Source of the DNA: Rhabdophis nuchalis
Taxonomy: Eukaryota; Chordata; Lepidosauria; Squamata; Natricidae
NCBI GenBank assembly: GCA_039707465.1
Contig: CM077645.1
Coordinates: 58,529,850-58,593,849, forward strand
Reading direction: 5' to 3'
Length of the DNA: 64,000 bases
The position numbers were made by a program, and so were the translations under genes. This document shows positions 10,503 to 21,488 of this stretch, piece after piece. The notes under the pieces were generated by a model. It had not been told where the DNA came from. It saw only the letters and a program-made list of their open reading frames with translations, and did no database searches. The first letter of the stretch is position 1, and each line of letters opens with the position of its first letter.

Positions 10503-12221
10503 TATATAAAAAAATTATGGAACTGATGAATTCAAATGAAGTGATATCTAGAATGCAATATCCTAGACATCACAACAGTTGAAGAAAGCCATTTCTTATT
10601 TATAGATAAATATTTATATGAAAAAACAGAGTATTTTAAAGGAATCTTGAAAGACTATAAGATATTATGACCTACCATCTAAAATACAGAGTATAGAAAA
10701 AATTGGCAAATATTTTCCCTATTATTATGAGCTAGGGCAAAGTAACAGTCAAAACAATGGAAAAATATTATTTGACCTTACAACATTTAGTTTACTAAAA
10801 AAAAAACAACCACATTTGCTTTGAACCATATATATATACTGTATGTGTGTTCATGTGTAAATAATGGTGATATTTGGACAATTTCTATTTGGATAAAGTT
10901 TTGAATGGATTCTTAGTTATCAGCAATTATCAAACATTATTCAGAAGTGTTTGTGTGTGAGAGGGGGCGAGAGGGAGAAAGTGATCTTGTCTTTTGAATC
11001 TTGTGATGTAATAGAGGGCAAAGGAAAAAGGAAAAAAGTGTCATGTTGAGTTTAGTAGGACTTAGTCCCAGCCTAAAATACTTTTTCCTACTATAAAACA
11101 AAATATCAGACAATGAAATTTATTTTAGATAATTAATTGAGTTTTTGTTTGAAAACTGGCACTATTGACAAGCTAGTTCTCCAAGGGTTTTGTTTTATTA
11201 CTGAAATAGGGTAATAATATGAATCTGAATCCTTGTTTACATGGTTGGCTGCCTGCTCCAGCAAACCATTGACCATCTGCACAATAATTCTTTCAGGCAA
11301 TAGATTGGCCTAAAACATGCAGTGACAATCATACGGTGGCAAGCAAAATAAAAGTACACCAAAGAGAAATCAAATATATTGTTTAATAACACTGACTTCA
11401 TTTCAGTTCTATTTTCAGTTCACGATGGTTTGCAGATGTGATGAATGTGTACAATTATAAAAGACAGAAAATATATATTTTAACACTTAATTTTGTTTTT
11501 CATTCACATGAATATTAAGGAAAGGCATTTGAAATATCAACCTTGCAACTTTTTACCACATTTATTTTTCTTTAATTTTATTTTTAAATTTAATTTGATT
11601 TAGAGAAGTAATCTGTTAATTTAATTTAATGTAATTATTTAAGAAAACAATATATTTTATTTAATTTGACTTGGGGGCAGTTGGGTAATTCTGGAGCAGA
11701 GCCTGGTTACAGTTGATAACATGTTGATCCTAAAGATTTGAGATTTGGAGCTCAATAATGATGTGAAACATACACACCCAGAATCTAATATCTCAAAATA
11801 AATTTCTATTAATAGATTAGGGATGCTAACAGTTGTCATTTGATGTATTCCTTTTTCATATCAATATACAACATACATTTTCTACACAGTTCAATTCTTA
11901 TAGTATATTATAGTATCCTTAGACTTCTAAACACAAGTTTGAAATATAGCTAGCAATTAATAATAGGAAGATTTTTATAAAGAGAAAATAATCTCTTTAT
12001 GAATCATGGCAATACTGAACATAATTGTCTATCTCTTACTACGTGATAAATGAATGAATATCAAACATATATACGATTTTAGAAAATGTATATATCAATG
12101 ATTGAATGCGGGATCTAGACAATTGCCATTCCCAGGTTTGCATTGTGTAACTTAATTGACTGTAGTAATACAAGCCAAATCAAATCAAAACTGAGAAAAA
12201 GAAACTTCTGACCTTATTCTA
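10503..12221. other. Unannotated AT-rich stretch
   Basis: No recognisable feature. A run of TTTAATTTAATTT-like sequence occurs at 11570-11670. Confidence 0.5.
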
Positions 12222-13327
12222 AATAATAATAATATTATAATAATTTTTAATTTATAACCCGCTCTCTCTCCCCGAAAGGACTCGAGGCTGGGCACAGGGA
12301 ATTAAAAATACAATTAAAAACCACAAACAAAGTACAATGTTAAAACGAATTAAACTAACCCTGCGCTAAAAGCCCATATAAAACTAAAACTAAACCCTAA
12401 AAACCCCTAAAAACAGTTTAATTACCCTAGGCCGGCCAAGCAGAAGAAGTGTGTTTTTAATTTTTGCCGGAAGGAGCGGAGGTCCATGGTTGTTCTAATT
12501 TCATGGGGAAGGTCGTTCCAGAGGGTCGGGCCCGTCACAGAGAAGGCCCTTCCCCTGGGCGTCACCCGCTGGCATAGCCTAGTGGGTGGCACCCGGAGAA
12601 GTCCCTCTCTGTGGGAGCGAATCGGCCGCAGGAATGTATGGGGCAGGATGCGATCCCACAGATAGCTAGGTCCAGTGCCATGGAGTGCTTTGAAGATGAT
12701 AACCAACACCTTGAAGCGCACCCAAAAGACGACAGGCAGCCAATGCAGCTCGCACAGGAGCGGTGTTACATGGGAAAACCTAGAGGTTCCCATAACTGCC
12801 CACACGGCTGCATTCTGGACAAGCTGAAGCCTTCGGATGCACCTCAAGGGGAGCCCCATGTAGAGAGCATTGCAGTAGTCCAGTCGGGATGTCACGAGGG
12901 CATGAGTGACTATGCAGAGGGCACCCCGATCCAATAGGGGATGCAACTGGTGGACCAGGCGGACCTGGTAAAATGCCCTCCTGGCCACGGCTGTCACTTG
13001 ATCTTCCATGGACAGCCGTGTATCAAGGAGGACGCCCAAGTTGCGTGCCCCATCCACAGGGGTTAGATGTTCATTCCCTATGGCCAGTGATGGAGTCAAC
13101 TGGTTGTACCGGGATGCCGGAAACCACAGCCACTCGGTCTTGGACGGGTTGAGTCTGAGTCTGTTCCTTCCCATCCAGGCCCGCACGGCTTCCAGGCACT
13201 GGCACATCACCTCTACGGCATCGTTGGGGTGGTTTGGGGTAGATATATACAGCTGCGTATCATCAGCGTAGAGGTGGTACTCTACCCCGAAACCACGGAT
13301 GATCTCACCCAGCGGCTTCATATATGT
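12222..13327 (-). mobile_element. L2-like LINE copy a, 5'-truncated
   Basis: The copy runs on the minus strand from a reverse transcriptase segment at 13321 to an AT-rich 3' tail at 12222-12250. The 3' untranslated part holds a CCGCTC/GAGCGG-type stem region characteristic of this family in the window. Truncation falls just upstream of the MKPLGE block. No clear target duplication. Confidence 0.9.
12422..13321 (-). CDS. L2-like LINE ORF2, C-terminal part (partial)
   Basis: A 299-codon uninterrupted frame homologous to the last third of the ORF2 at 59065-62034. It starts at MKPLGEIIRGF, keeps the catalytic YADDTQLYIS motif (about residues 18-27), then RNLGVLLD, the SRLDYCNALYMGLP block (about 148-161), LHWLPV and the SHREGLLRVPP block, and ends in CLAGLG. 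The first methionine is internal to ORF2; the apparent start reflects 5' truncation. Motif A and the endonuclease are missing, so it cannot be functional on its own. The frame stayed open over 900 bp, which argues for a young insertion. Confidence 0.85.
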   Translation of the reverse strand: MKPLGEIIRGFGVEYHLYADDTQLYISTPNHPNDAVEVMCQCLEAVRAWMGRNRLRLNPSKTEWLWFPASRYNQLTPSLAIGNEHLTPVDGARNLGVLLDTRLSMEDQVTAVARRAFYQVRLVHQLHPLLDRGALCIVTHALVTSRLDYCNALYMGLPLRCIRRLQLVQNAAVWAVMGTSRFSHVTPLLCELHWLPVVFWVRFKVLVIIFKALHGTGPSYLWDRILPHTFLRPIRSHREGLLRVPPTRLCQRVTPRGRAFSVTGPTLWNDLPHEIRTTMDLRSFRQKLKTHFFCLAGLG

Positions 13328-13328
13328 G

Positions 13329-15379
13329 TTGTAACTTTAGAATTTATTCAAAAACTCCAAAAGGTTGTCACCATTGAATTTTTGAAGACTGTCCTCATCA
13401 CTGACTTGACGCACTGACTGATTGATACAACATCTAAAAATGGCTTAATTTATTCATTATAAAATGAAATAGAAAGCTAAAAGTACAGCTAAAAGGGAAA
13501 GCAATGACATTTTTGTTATGGTTACCTTTACACTTAGGGTTTAATATGGCTTAAGCATCACTCTCTAATGTTCAACTACAGTAGGTGGTCTACAACTATG
13601 GAATCTTTTCAATTTCCATCTCTGTATAAAATGTTCAGCTTCATCCTGTCATCTCAATTTTATATGTTTATCTCCTTAGTCCTAATCCACTACCCTGGTC
13701 TCCATTTTACCATTCTTTTCCATTTAGAAATTGGAAAAAAATGGTCATAGTTCTGTTTTAAGGAATGTATATTTTTCTCTTCAAAATTGCTTTTACCTTC
13801 CCACAAATTAATCTGTCCAGGCTACTTTGTCCTCCTGATTCTACTTACTGATACTAATGATTTTTGCTACTTTGCAATTTTCTAATGATATTTCTATAAA
13901 CTTTCCTTTAAATAGTAAAATTGGCTGCTGCAAGTCCATTCTGGTTACAGTCTTCTGTCTATATGCAGCAAATGTTCACTCATTACTCCAACACCCACAG
14001 TGTTTATTTAGAGACATAAAATTAGTTCATCTGTGATATTTTTCATTATGAAATCTAATGACCTCCTGCATACAGACTGAAATACAAACACTGCACCATA
14101 AATTGTATTCGTTGTAGAGAGCCTGGAAATAAAATACAGGCAGCAAGATGAATTTTCAGAAAAAAAGGGGGGAGGACAGGAGCGATGCATCTGTGTACTT
14201 CAATTTATCAATACTTACATATTTACAATTACATAATAGTGCAAGACTAGCACTGTGTAAGTAGAAAAGTATATATGTTATTTATTTTTCACTTTGGTTT
14301 CTATGGCGGTTGAAATGCCAGGATGGTCACACTGTGTTCCATATACTTATATGTAAATAATAAAAATGTATTTAAAAAAAATATTTATATAGAAAAAAAT
14401 CCAGATTAAAAAATATCTTGAGAATGGATACTATTTTAAATAAACCTATGCTGTCATTAAAATTATGTTAACGTTATAACTGATTACAATTATACCAACA
14501 ACACTAAACTTCTGTAGGCAACACCATTCATTCTTTTATTCTTCAAATGTATAGGCTGCCTAATCTCAGAAAATTATAAAATGGACAACAGTTGGACAGA
14601 GGCAAAATTCCAAAACACTCATCACAGTCCTCAATTTAAAGAAGCCTAAGCATTAATTTTAATTGAGCATATTCCAAAATCTTAAAATTAATAGTGAAGA
14701 ATTGGTTTGGAATTTAAATTAGTTTTCCAATAAGGAAGAAAGTAGTACTTCTGTTCCTTTACAGTTAGCTCTTATGTGGTGACTGCCTTAGAGAGCAATC
14801 ATTTGAAGTTATAGCAGTGATGAAAAAAATAATTTTGTGACCGTTCCTCACAGTTACAAACACTAGGGATTTATAAAGCAAAGGTAAGTCGAAGTAAGGT
14901 TGAGGCATACTTGCAATTCACTTTGCTTAAAAACTAAGTTGCTGCTTCCAATTGCAGTTGGTAAATAAGGCTCACCTGTATTTAAAGAACCACTTTTATC
15001 TACTCACGTTTTATTTTTTTATGCTGAATCATTGCAGTAAAGTTAATGAAACGAACTGTTATTTATTCCATGAATATTACTCATGTGGCTTTTGCAACTA
15101 TAAAATGGAAAACTAAATAATAAAACCAAATAAATGCAATATATGCGGATGTACCAAAACAAATAATAAATCTGTGCATTAAATACACAAACAAGCTATG
15201 TGTTATTTGCCAAAAATGCTAAACCTTCCAGGAAAAGACCATAGCAACTTACATGCAAAGAGAAGATGCATCCCAAAATAGCTAGACAACTTAGTTCATT
15301 TCTCACTGCAACATCATATTTCCAATGATAAAAGAGTCTTTAAAAATGCAGAACTCACTTCTTCCGTATTGGTTCCAAA
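13329..15379. other. Unannotated AT-rich stretch, repeat-poor
   Basis: About 2 kb with no recognisable gene or repeat. Short frames at 13568-13750 and 14008-14190 show no domain. Confidence 0.5.
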
Positions 15380-15514
15380 CTGGGGTCTGCAAAGTCGGCT
15401 CTTTTAAGACTGGTGGACTTTAACTACCAGAGTTCCCCAGCCAGCATAGCTGGCTGGGGAACTCTGGGAGTTGAAGTCCACCAGTCTTAAAAGAGCCGAC
15501 TTTGCAGATCCCTG
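15380..15514. mobile_element. Palindromic hAT-type MITE, copy B
   Basis: Nearly perfect 135-bp inverted repeat. The left arm reads CTGGGGTCTGCAAAGTCGGC and the right arm complements it up to GATCCCTG. The centre is CCAGCCAGCATAGCTGGCTGG as in copy A. The flanking 8-mers do not match, so the target duplication has decayed or the ends were altered. Confidence 0.85.
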
Positions 15515-16746
15515 GAAACATAGTAATGAAAAAACATATACCAGAGAAAGGAAAAGGGATAATTTTAGGGTTTTTTTCTTAGACCTTCCAACACAACTTA
15601 CCAAACCTATTATTAAGAGGTAAACGATGTAAGACAGAAAGTTCCCTGCATAATTTACAGAGCAATAAAAATTGTGTTAAGTTGCTCTGACAACTTGCCA
15701 GAGTAGAAAGGTGGCTATAAATCAAGTAAATAAATAGTAAAGGCAAAAACTCCTGCTGTTAGTGTAGGAACCTGAAAAGCTGTAACACAAACAGGATGTG
15801 CTAGGAAAGAAGAACTAGAATACTAAAGTATTAATTTTATAACGGCCTTTGTGTCTCATCTCCCACAGGTTTGTGTAATTGCTACTGGGAAAAACACTTA
15901 AGCCTTTCTACCTGCAGTTTTTATGTTTTCATCATCACATCATTATTTTTCTCCCCACTTCCTCCCTCCCTTGTTTCCCTCCCACTTTGAGGTGTCATGA
16001 CTTCAATTTCGGCTCAATATGAAGTCAAACAAATCTGATAAACAAAAAGCGGGTTCAGTTCCTTTGCTGAGCTACATAAATGCATTGTCTGTATTTTGGA
16101 TTGCTGTTTTTATGGATTAACTCAGTTTACTTTGTTTTCAATAGGACTTTAGACAATTGTATTTCTAAACAAGAAGAGCAAATTTCCAAACTGTTTTTAG
16201 AATTAACCATACCATCATTTTACCTTTTGAAAATTCTATCTAAAATACATCAATCTAAATTTTGCCTATATTTGGTAGGTTCAGGTAATAAAGCAATTCT
16301 GCATACACACGCATGCACACACATAAAGTATATGATAGGAGAAAGAGAGAGAGAGAGAGAGAGAGAGGGAGGGAGATTAACTTTCCATCCACTCCTATTG
16401 TGAATGAAACATGGACATTTTTATAAAATCAAGCTCAACTGCGCAAATAATTGTGAAGTCAAGCTCAACTACACAAATACATCGTAGGTTTTAATCCTGA
16501 TTTAAGTTTTGCTGTTTTGTCCTGAAATATGCCTCAGTTGAAATCCTCTGCTTTTGTAGTCTATTTCTTTTCCATACTGACTCCAGAAGTGTGGGAAATG
16601 TATAGCTGCTTCAGAGCTACTGGCTGCTGTTTGATTGCTGGGCTGCGGCTGCAGTCATCTGATCTCCATTTCCAACATTCAGTGACAGCATCACGGCCAG
16701 TCTCGCAATCCCTTGCTTCCCCTCCCACCTTGCAGCAAGGACTTTC
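15515..16746. other. Unannotated stretch with a (GA)n tract
   Basis: No gene recognised. A short AC-rich run at 16303-16323 is followed by a (GA)n tract at about 16340-16378. The 107-codon plus-strand frame at 16080-16403 ends in the GA tract (Arg/Glu repeats) and shows no domain. Confidence 0.55.
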
Positions 16747-16892
16747 AGATTAACAGAGTTGGAAGGGACCTTGCAGGTCATCTTGTCCAACCCCCTGCCC
16801 AAGCAGGAGACCCTACATCTGCCTCTACCTAAGATTGAACTCACAACCTCCTGATTGGGAGGCGTGAGCTCCTCCTCAAGGCCACAGCAGCA
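16747..16892 (-). mobile_element. tRNA-derived SINE with CR1-like 3' end
   Basis: On the minus strand a tRNA-like 5' part (16892 to about 16830) contains a B-box-like GAGTTCAATC (16833-16842). It is followed by a CR1-type 3' end: TGCTTGGGCAGGGGGTTGG, then the GACCTGCAAGGTCCCTTCC block, then CTCTGTTAATCTG. Sharing a 3' end with an autonomous LINE is how SINEs recruit LINE reverse transcriptase, so CR1 is the likely partner. About 145 bp, non-coding. Confidence 0.75.
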
Positions 16893-17039
16893 GATTCATC
16901 ATGTGAGTCTTAAAAAAACAATAATTTTAAGGTGTACAAATATAGGTCTGATTATTTTTATTGCTTTATATTTACTTCTTTTAGCATACAAACATGCACA
17001 TGTATTGGTAATCCATCTTCAGAAACTCAAGGTACACAC

Positions 17040-17218
17040 CAGTGGTGGGTTTCAAATTTTTTTAGAACCTACTCTGTAGGTGTGGCCAATTTTGTGGGTG
17101 TGGCTTGGCAGTCATGTGACAGGGTGGGAGTGGCCACCTTTTAAAATGTGGTGAAACTCATTTAACAACGCTCTTGCTTAGCAACCAAAATTTTGGACTC
17201 AATTGTGATGATAAATTC

Positions 17219-17274
<56 letters not shown>

Positions 17275-17441
17275 TCCTTCCTTCCTTCCTTCCTTCCTTT
17301 CCTTTCCTTCCCGTTGGGTCACTGGCAGCGGCGGGCCAGATTTGCTTCAAGGTACACCGGTGGAACCCCCTCTCACCGGTTCTCTAAATTTCACAAACCA
17401 GCTCTCGCGAGTAGGTGCGAGCCTGCAGAAACCCACCACTG
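17040..17441. mobile_element. Chimeric hAT-type MITE with internal microsatellite
   Basis: Terminal inverted repeats CAGTGGTGGGTTTC and GAAACCCACCACTG (one extra base in between varies) are flanked by a perfect 8-bp duplication, GTACACAC (17032-17039 and 17442-17449), so this is a hAT-type insertion. Internal segment 17141-17215 instead resembles the end region of the Tigger-like MITE at 63278-63658 (TTTAACAACG...GCTTAGCAACC...TTTGGACTCAATTGT). A (CTTT)n then (CCTT)n tract at 17217-17310 sits beside that segment. The element encodes nothing; serine/phenylalanine-rich frames are repeat translations. Confidence 0.85.
17217..17310. repeat. (CTTT)n/(CCTT)n microsatellite
   Basis: About 14 CTTT units pass into CCTT units and then CCTTT. 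It lies wholly inside the chimeric hAT MITE, so it arose after or with that element. Confidence 0.95.
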
Positions 17442-17449
17442 GTACACAC

Positions 17450-18337
17450 ATAGTGTTCAATCCTCCTATAATTCTTCATCACAGTTGTGAGATGGTCTAA
17501 AACTTACCAAATGAACTGCTGTGGCTACAGATGGAATAGAAACTGGTGTCATTTAAATACATAGCAATGAATATATTGAATTACACTGATATAAACAGCT
17601 TCTGAACTCCAATTAATTCCATAACTAACTAACTTCATTGTAACAATGAACCTAAATGCTACATGATTTAACAGTAATCCTTTTGCAATATGTGATCAGT
17701 AATATATGTATACATGTGTGTGTTTGGGTATACAAAGTCAGGCTCAAGCTCGTCTATATGTCACCTCAAACACAGTGTAATATTATTTTCTTTTTTTCAT
17801 TCATTTTATAACCACTACGCTACCATTTCACCTTGCTTGTCTTATTTGGTGTGCTATCAAATTTTCCTTCATGTTAGAGATTTTGAAAGATTGCATGTTA
17901 AAAATACCAGTTGTTCAAAGCTTTCAAAACATAGACATTGCTGGAAGAATAAGGGAAACATAAAATGAAAAGAACAGTGAAGTGGAACAAGTTTGAATAA
18001 CAAAAGCAAGATTTTAACAATCACTTTCAACTGCAATTACCTTAATCCCCTCTGGTGCGTAAGTGACCTGTCAAGGCATCCAGGAGAGAATGGCATAAAA
18101 TGTTCATATAGCTTTCTTTGTCATTATGTTCATTTCTTCTGGTTAATTAGTACAATGCAGAAACCGGCATGTCAAGAAAAAATGTTAGTTGTTTATAAAC
18201 ACAAAAAAGAAACCAAAGGGGCAGAGAAAAGACTCCATAGATTCAGCCATAAAAGGATAATTCTCAAAAAATGGTTTATCTGCTCCTTATTCTTCTCCTT
18301 CTGTCTGGCTTACTCCCAAAAACTGATCCTTGAATTA
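17450..18337. other. Unannotated AT-rich stretch
   Basis: No recognisable gene or repeat. The 121-codon frame at 17993-18358 ends in an ATCA microsatellite and has no domain I recognise. Confidence 0.5.
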
Positions 18338-18575
18338 ATCAATCAATCAATCAATTAGAATAGAGCTGGAAGAGATCTTCAAGGTCTCCTAGTCTAGGAG
18401 AGCCTAAACCATTTCAGACAATTGACTATTCACTCTCTTCTTAAAAACCTCCAGTTATGAAGCACCCACAACTTCTGATGGCAAGCTGTTCTACTGGTTA
18501 ATTGTTCTCACTGTTAGGAAGTTTCTTCTTAATTCCTGGTTACTTCTCTCCTTGATTAGTTTACCTCCATTGTAA
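18338..18575 (-). pseudogene. CR1-clade LINE 3' fragment (old)
   Basis: Minus-strand CR1 3' end, degraded. Reading in that direction, AAACTAATCAAGGAGAGAAG-like sequence, the CCTAACAGTGAGAACAATTAACC block and the CAGAAGTTGTGGGTGCTTCA block precede the 3' terminal CTTGAAGATCTC region. The tail is ATTCTAATTGATTGATTGATT at 18338-18360, an octamer-derived CR1 type. No long open frame survives. Confidence 0.8.
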
Positions 18576-18641
18576 ACTAATAAAGAATACAAGGCCTTAG
18601 TGGCCTTGTATTCTTTATTAATGGCCTTGTATTCTTTATTT
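18555..18641. repeat. Nested perfect hairpins with a third direct copy
   Basis: Two perfect inverted repeats stand side by side. ATTAGTTTAC (18555-18564) pairs with GTAAACTAAT (18572-18581). AATAAAGAATACAAGGCC (18579-18596) pairs with GGCCTTGTATTCTTTATT (18602-18619) across a 5-base loop. The right arm is then repeated directly at 18622-18639. The pattern abuts the CR1 fragment and fits replication template switching. Confidence 0.9.
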
Positions 18642-19004
18642 CTATCTCAAATATATATTCTAATGCAAACCTCTTATTATTTTTAGCTGAGGAACAGTTT
18701 GAGTTTTCTTTTTCCATATTAAATTCAAGTACCATATTTGTTCATGCTGCACATTTAAGCCAAATATAATTGTAGTCTTGTATAAAGGTTAAAATGTTTA
18801 TTGAAATAAAGTATTTTCCTCCTTTCTTACAGAATTAAATAAAATCCATTATTTTTTAGTTTCTTATTCTGCCATAAATGAGAATGAAGTATGGATACCA
18901 GTATATACTCTAAATATGCTACCACTTTCTTTTACATCAGTCCATCTGATCAAGTTCGTCCCATGAAGGCACTGGAAGAAAATGTCACAACTGCAACACT
19001 GACA
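18642..19004. other. Unannotated AT-rich stretch
   Basis: Nothing recognisable between the hairpin cluster and the next MITE. Confidence 0.5.
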
Positions 19005-19012
19005 CCTTGATA

Positions 19013-19297
19013 TAGTGGTGGGTTGCAGGCAGTACGCCCCGGTACGGGCGTACCAGAGCCAACCCAGAGCACCGGATACCGTTCTGGTACAGTGCTCCGG
19101 AGGGCCAGCCCGGGCTCCTTACTGGTGTTTAAAGACTTCTGCACTTCTGCGCAGGCACATGGCGCATACAACGCCTGTGTGACGCTCCATGGAGCAGCTG
19201 GACCATCGTGGAGCATCACGGAAGCACTGACGCATGTGGACACTGCCAGCCCTGTTCCAACTGTACCAGTTGGAACAGGATTTGAAACCCATCACTG
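19013..19297. mobile_element. hAT-type MITE, GTGGTGGGTT family
   Basis: Ends TAGTGGTGGGTTGCA and TTTGAAACCCATCACTG are inverted repeats of the same family as the element at 17040. A perfect 8-bp duplication, CCTTGATA, occupies 19005-19012 and 19298-19305. The interior is GC-rich and contains the short inverted repeats CCGGTACGGG and GTTCCAACTG/CAGTTGGAAC. The plus and minus frames of about 100 codons inside are by-products of GC-rich sequence. Confidence 0.85.
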
Positions 19298-19557
19298 CCT
19301 TGATAGCTTTGGTGTAGACTACACAAAATCAGCTGTAAGGCTTAATTTGCATTGGTAACAGGTTCATACATTGCAGCAAGATAAACAAGCTGTTCAGGAT
19401 CAACAAAAATGAGTAAATCTTGTGTATGAGGAATACATTTTCTTACATAAGTCAGGTTCTTATGGCCAAAGGCTATAAGTTGCTAGTTACTTAATTGCAC
19501 ATACAGTAACAGAAGTTTTACAAGTGCTGTTTTTCTCTCAATACAAATGCTATAGAC

Positions 19558-19678
19558 CAGGGGTCTGCAAAGTTGGCTCTTTTAAGACTGGTGGACTTCA
19601 ACTCCCAGCTTGGTTGGCTGGGGAATTCTGGGAGTTGAAGTCCACCAGTCTTAAAAGAGCCAACTTTGCAGACCCCTG
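19558..19678. mobile_element. Palindromic hAT-type MITE, copy C
   Basis: A 121-bp nearly perfect inverted repeat starting CAGGGGTCTGCAAAGTTGGC and ending GCAGACCCCTG. It is flanked by a perfect 8-bp duplication, CTATAGAC (19550-19557 and 19679-19686). The central CCAGCCAGCATAGC block of the other copies is shortened to a few bases here. Confidence 0.92.
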
Positions 19679-19686
19679 CTATAGAC

Positions 19687-21090
19687 TATTCACAATAAAT
19701 TAACCAACTGTAGAATAAATTGTTGCCAGTCTACTGAAAGAACTGGAACACTTTACAAACAACTTATTTTATGACATCACATATTGTATGTGTTTGGGAG
19801 CAGAATATACAATTATAATTATAAAGTTATAATGTATATTCTTGAATTAAAATGTCAATATCAAATATTTGTAGGAAGCATATTGTAATTAATATTTTCA
19901 GTGAAATAGTTTTCACAGTCGTAAAACCTCCAAGAGATCATATAAAGAGTACATCTAATCCAGATGTAGCTCTAGGAAAAGTCACACAATTTCCTGAAGA
20001 AGTTATAGTTAACAGCATAATTGCTATGCTACAATGCTGCTGAAAAGTTGCAATATTTAATTAACATTATTGGCAAAATTATCCAGTCCCAAGTACAATT
20101 ATGCTAAAAATGTCAAAAGTGTTTTGTGACAATTTTGTCACAATGTCTGCTCTATTGTATTTGTACTGTATGTGATGTCATAACAGAAATATAAAACCAT
20201 GGAGCTCATGTTGTGATATTAGATTGCCTGACACAGATTTCTATGATTGTGGGCATTCAAAAAAACTAATATAGAAATTTCTTTTTAATTAGGAAGAGGA
20301 GAAAGGAAGAAACATTTTACGTTGCCTTAATCACACTTTAGGATAGGGTGTTTTGCTTTTGATGGAACAATTGAAGGTGGCTGTAATTCATGTTAGCTAC
20401 TGTAATGCCATTTCTCTTTGGTGTTTCCGTAGATATTTACCCAGTAACAATAATAGTTTTTTTAATAACACCTCTGGGGACAATACTAGGAAATATTGAT
20501 ATACACAGCACAGATAAGAGACTGTAGCCCCAGATAAGGGAGTGCCAATCTGAATCCTAAGAAAGAGGGGAAAATACAAAAAGAATAAGGAATCTTTCAT
20601 GAAAAAGAAAAATCAGTTGATGAAATCCACAAAGCACTAAGAACTCATGAATTACTGAGGGGGGGGGAGATCCACCCCCCTTTTGTAGGCTAAATAAAGA
20701 GGTACAGGCTGTTACAATTGAAACCTAAATGTTTTCTCATGGCAGTTGAAACTGAAGAGAAAAGCATTAGAATGCAAATAAAAATCTTCACTAGAAGGAA
20801 GTTTGGAGAATAAAGATGGAGAGAAATTGAGGAAAAGGATCAGGCAAAGTTGGTCAAGAGCCATAAAAATGCACATTACAACACTTAGGAGCCAATTTAA
20901 GAACTTGTCAATATCAATGTCTATTGAGAATTACACATAGGTGGACTTTATGCAATAATTTTAAGTTCAGGCAACCAATTTGACTTTGTAAGTATTTTTT
21001 GTATTAAAAATGTCTTGCAAGTCCAATTTATTATGCATGGGAAAGCTGTGAAGATGACACCACTGTAATAAACACCTTCTTTTACTATAA
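19687..21090. other. Unannotated stretch
   Basis: No gene recognised. A G9 run followed by a C6 run (20661-20680) can form a short GC hairpin. Confidence 0.5.
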
Positions 21091-21200
21091 AAACATAATC
21101 CTTAATTAGTTTCCATCCATTTCTTTCTTGTCCTGTCCTCTGAGGCTTTGAAAAATAATTGTATCCTCTCCTTTTTGTGGCAATCTCTCAAAAACTATCA
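21091..21200 (-). pseudogene. CR1-clade LINE fragment, minus arm
   Basis: Minus-strand match to the CR1 ORF2 C-terminal coding region, covering the GCCACAAA...GAGAGGATACAATTATTTTTC block through AGTTTCCATCCATTTC. It covers the same part of the element as the start of the plus-oriented fragment at 21206, so together they form an imperfect inverted repeat. No open frame. Confidence 0.75.
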
Positions 21201-21205
21201 GGACT

Positions 21206-21488
21206 GGGGTTGGGGCAGAGATGATATCAGTATTTCAGTGTTGAAGAGGTAGCCACAGAGAAGAGGAAGTCAAATTATTTTTCAAAGTACCAGAGGATAA
21301 GACAAGAAAAAAATGAAAACTAATCAAGGAGAGAATCAACATGGAATTAAGGAGAAACTTCCTAACAGTGAGAACAATTAACCAGTGGAACAGCTTGCCC
21401 TCAGAAGTTGTGGGTGCTTCATTACTGGAGGTTTTTAAGAAGCGAGTGGACAGTCACTTGTCTGAAATGGTATAGGTCTCCTGGGAGA
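21206..21488 (+). pseudogene. CR1-clade LINE 3' fragment, plus arm
   Basis: Plus-strand CR1 3' region: GCCACAGAGAAGAGGAAGTC, then GAAAACTAATCAAGGAGAG, CCTAACAGTGAGAACAATTA, CCCTCAGAAGTTGTGGGTGC and GAAGCGAGTGGACAGTCACT. It stops after GAAATGGTATAGGTCTCCTG, before the usual 3' terminal block, so both ends are incomplete. Frameshifted relative to intact copies. Confidence 0.8.

Noticed and set aside
12611..13271. Plus-strand frames of about 90-110 codons opposite L2 copy a, and similar ones opposite the other L2 copies
   Set aside because: They are antisense reads of the GC-rich L2 ORF2; the real frame is on the other strand with full motif support.
20661..20680. G9/C6 run as a possible G-quadruplex or regulatory hairpin
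   Set aside because: A single short run without the four G tracts needed for a quadruplex.
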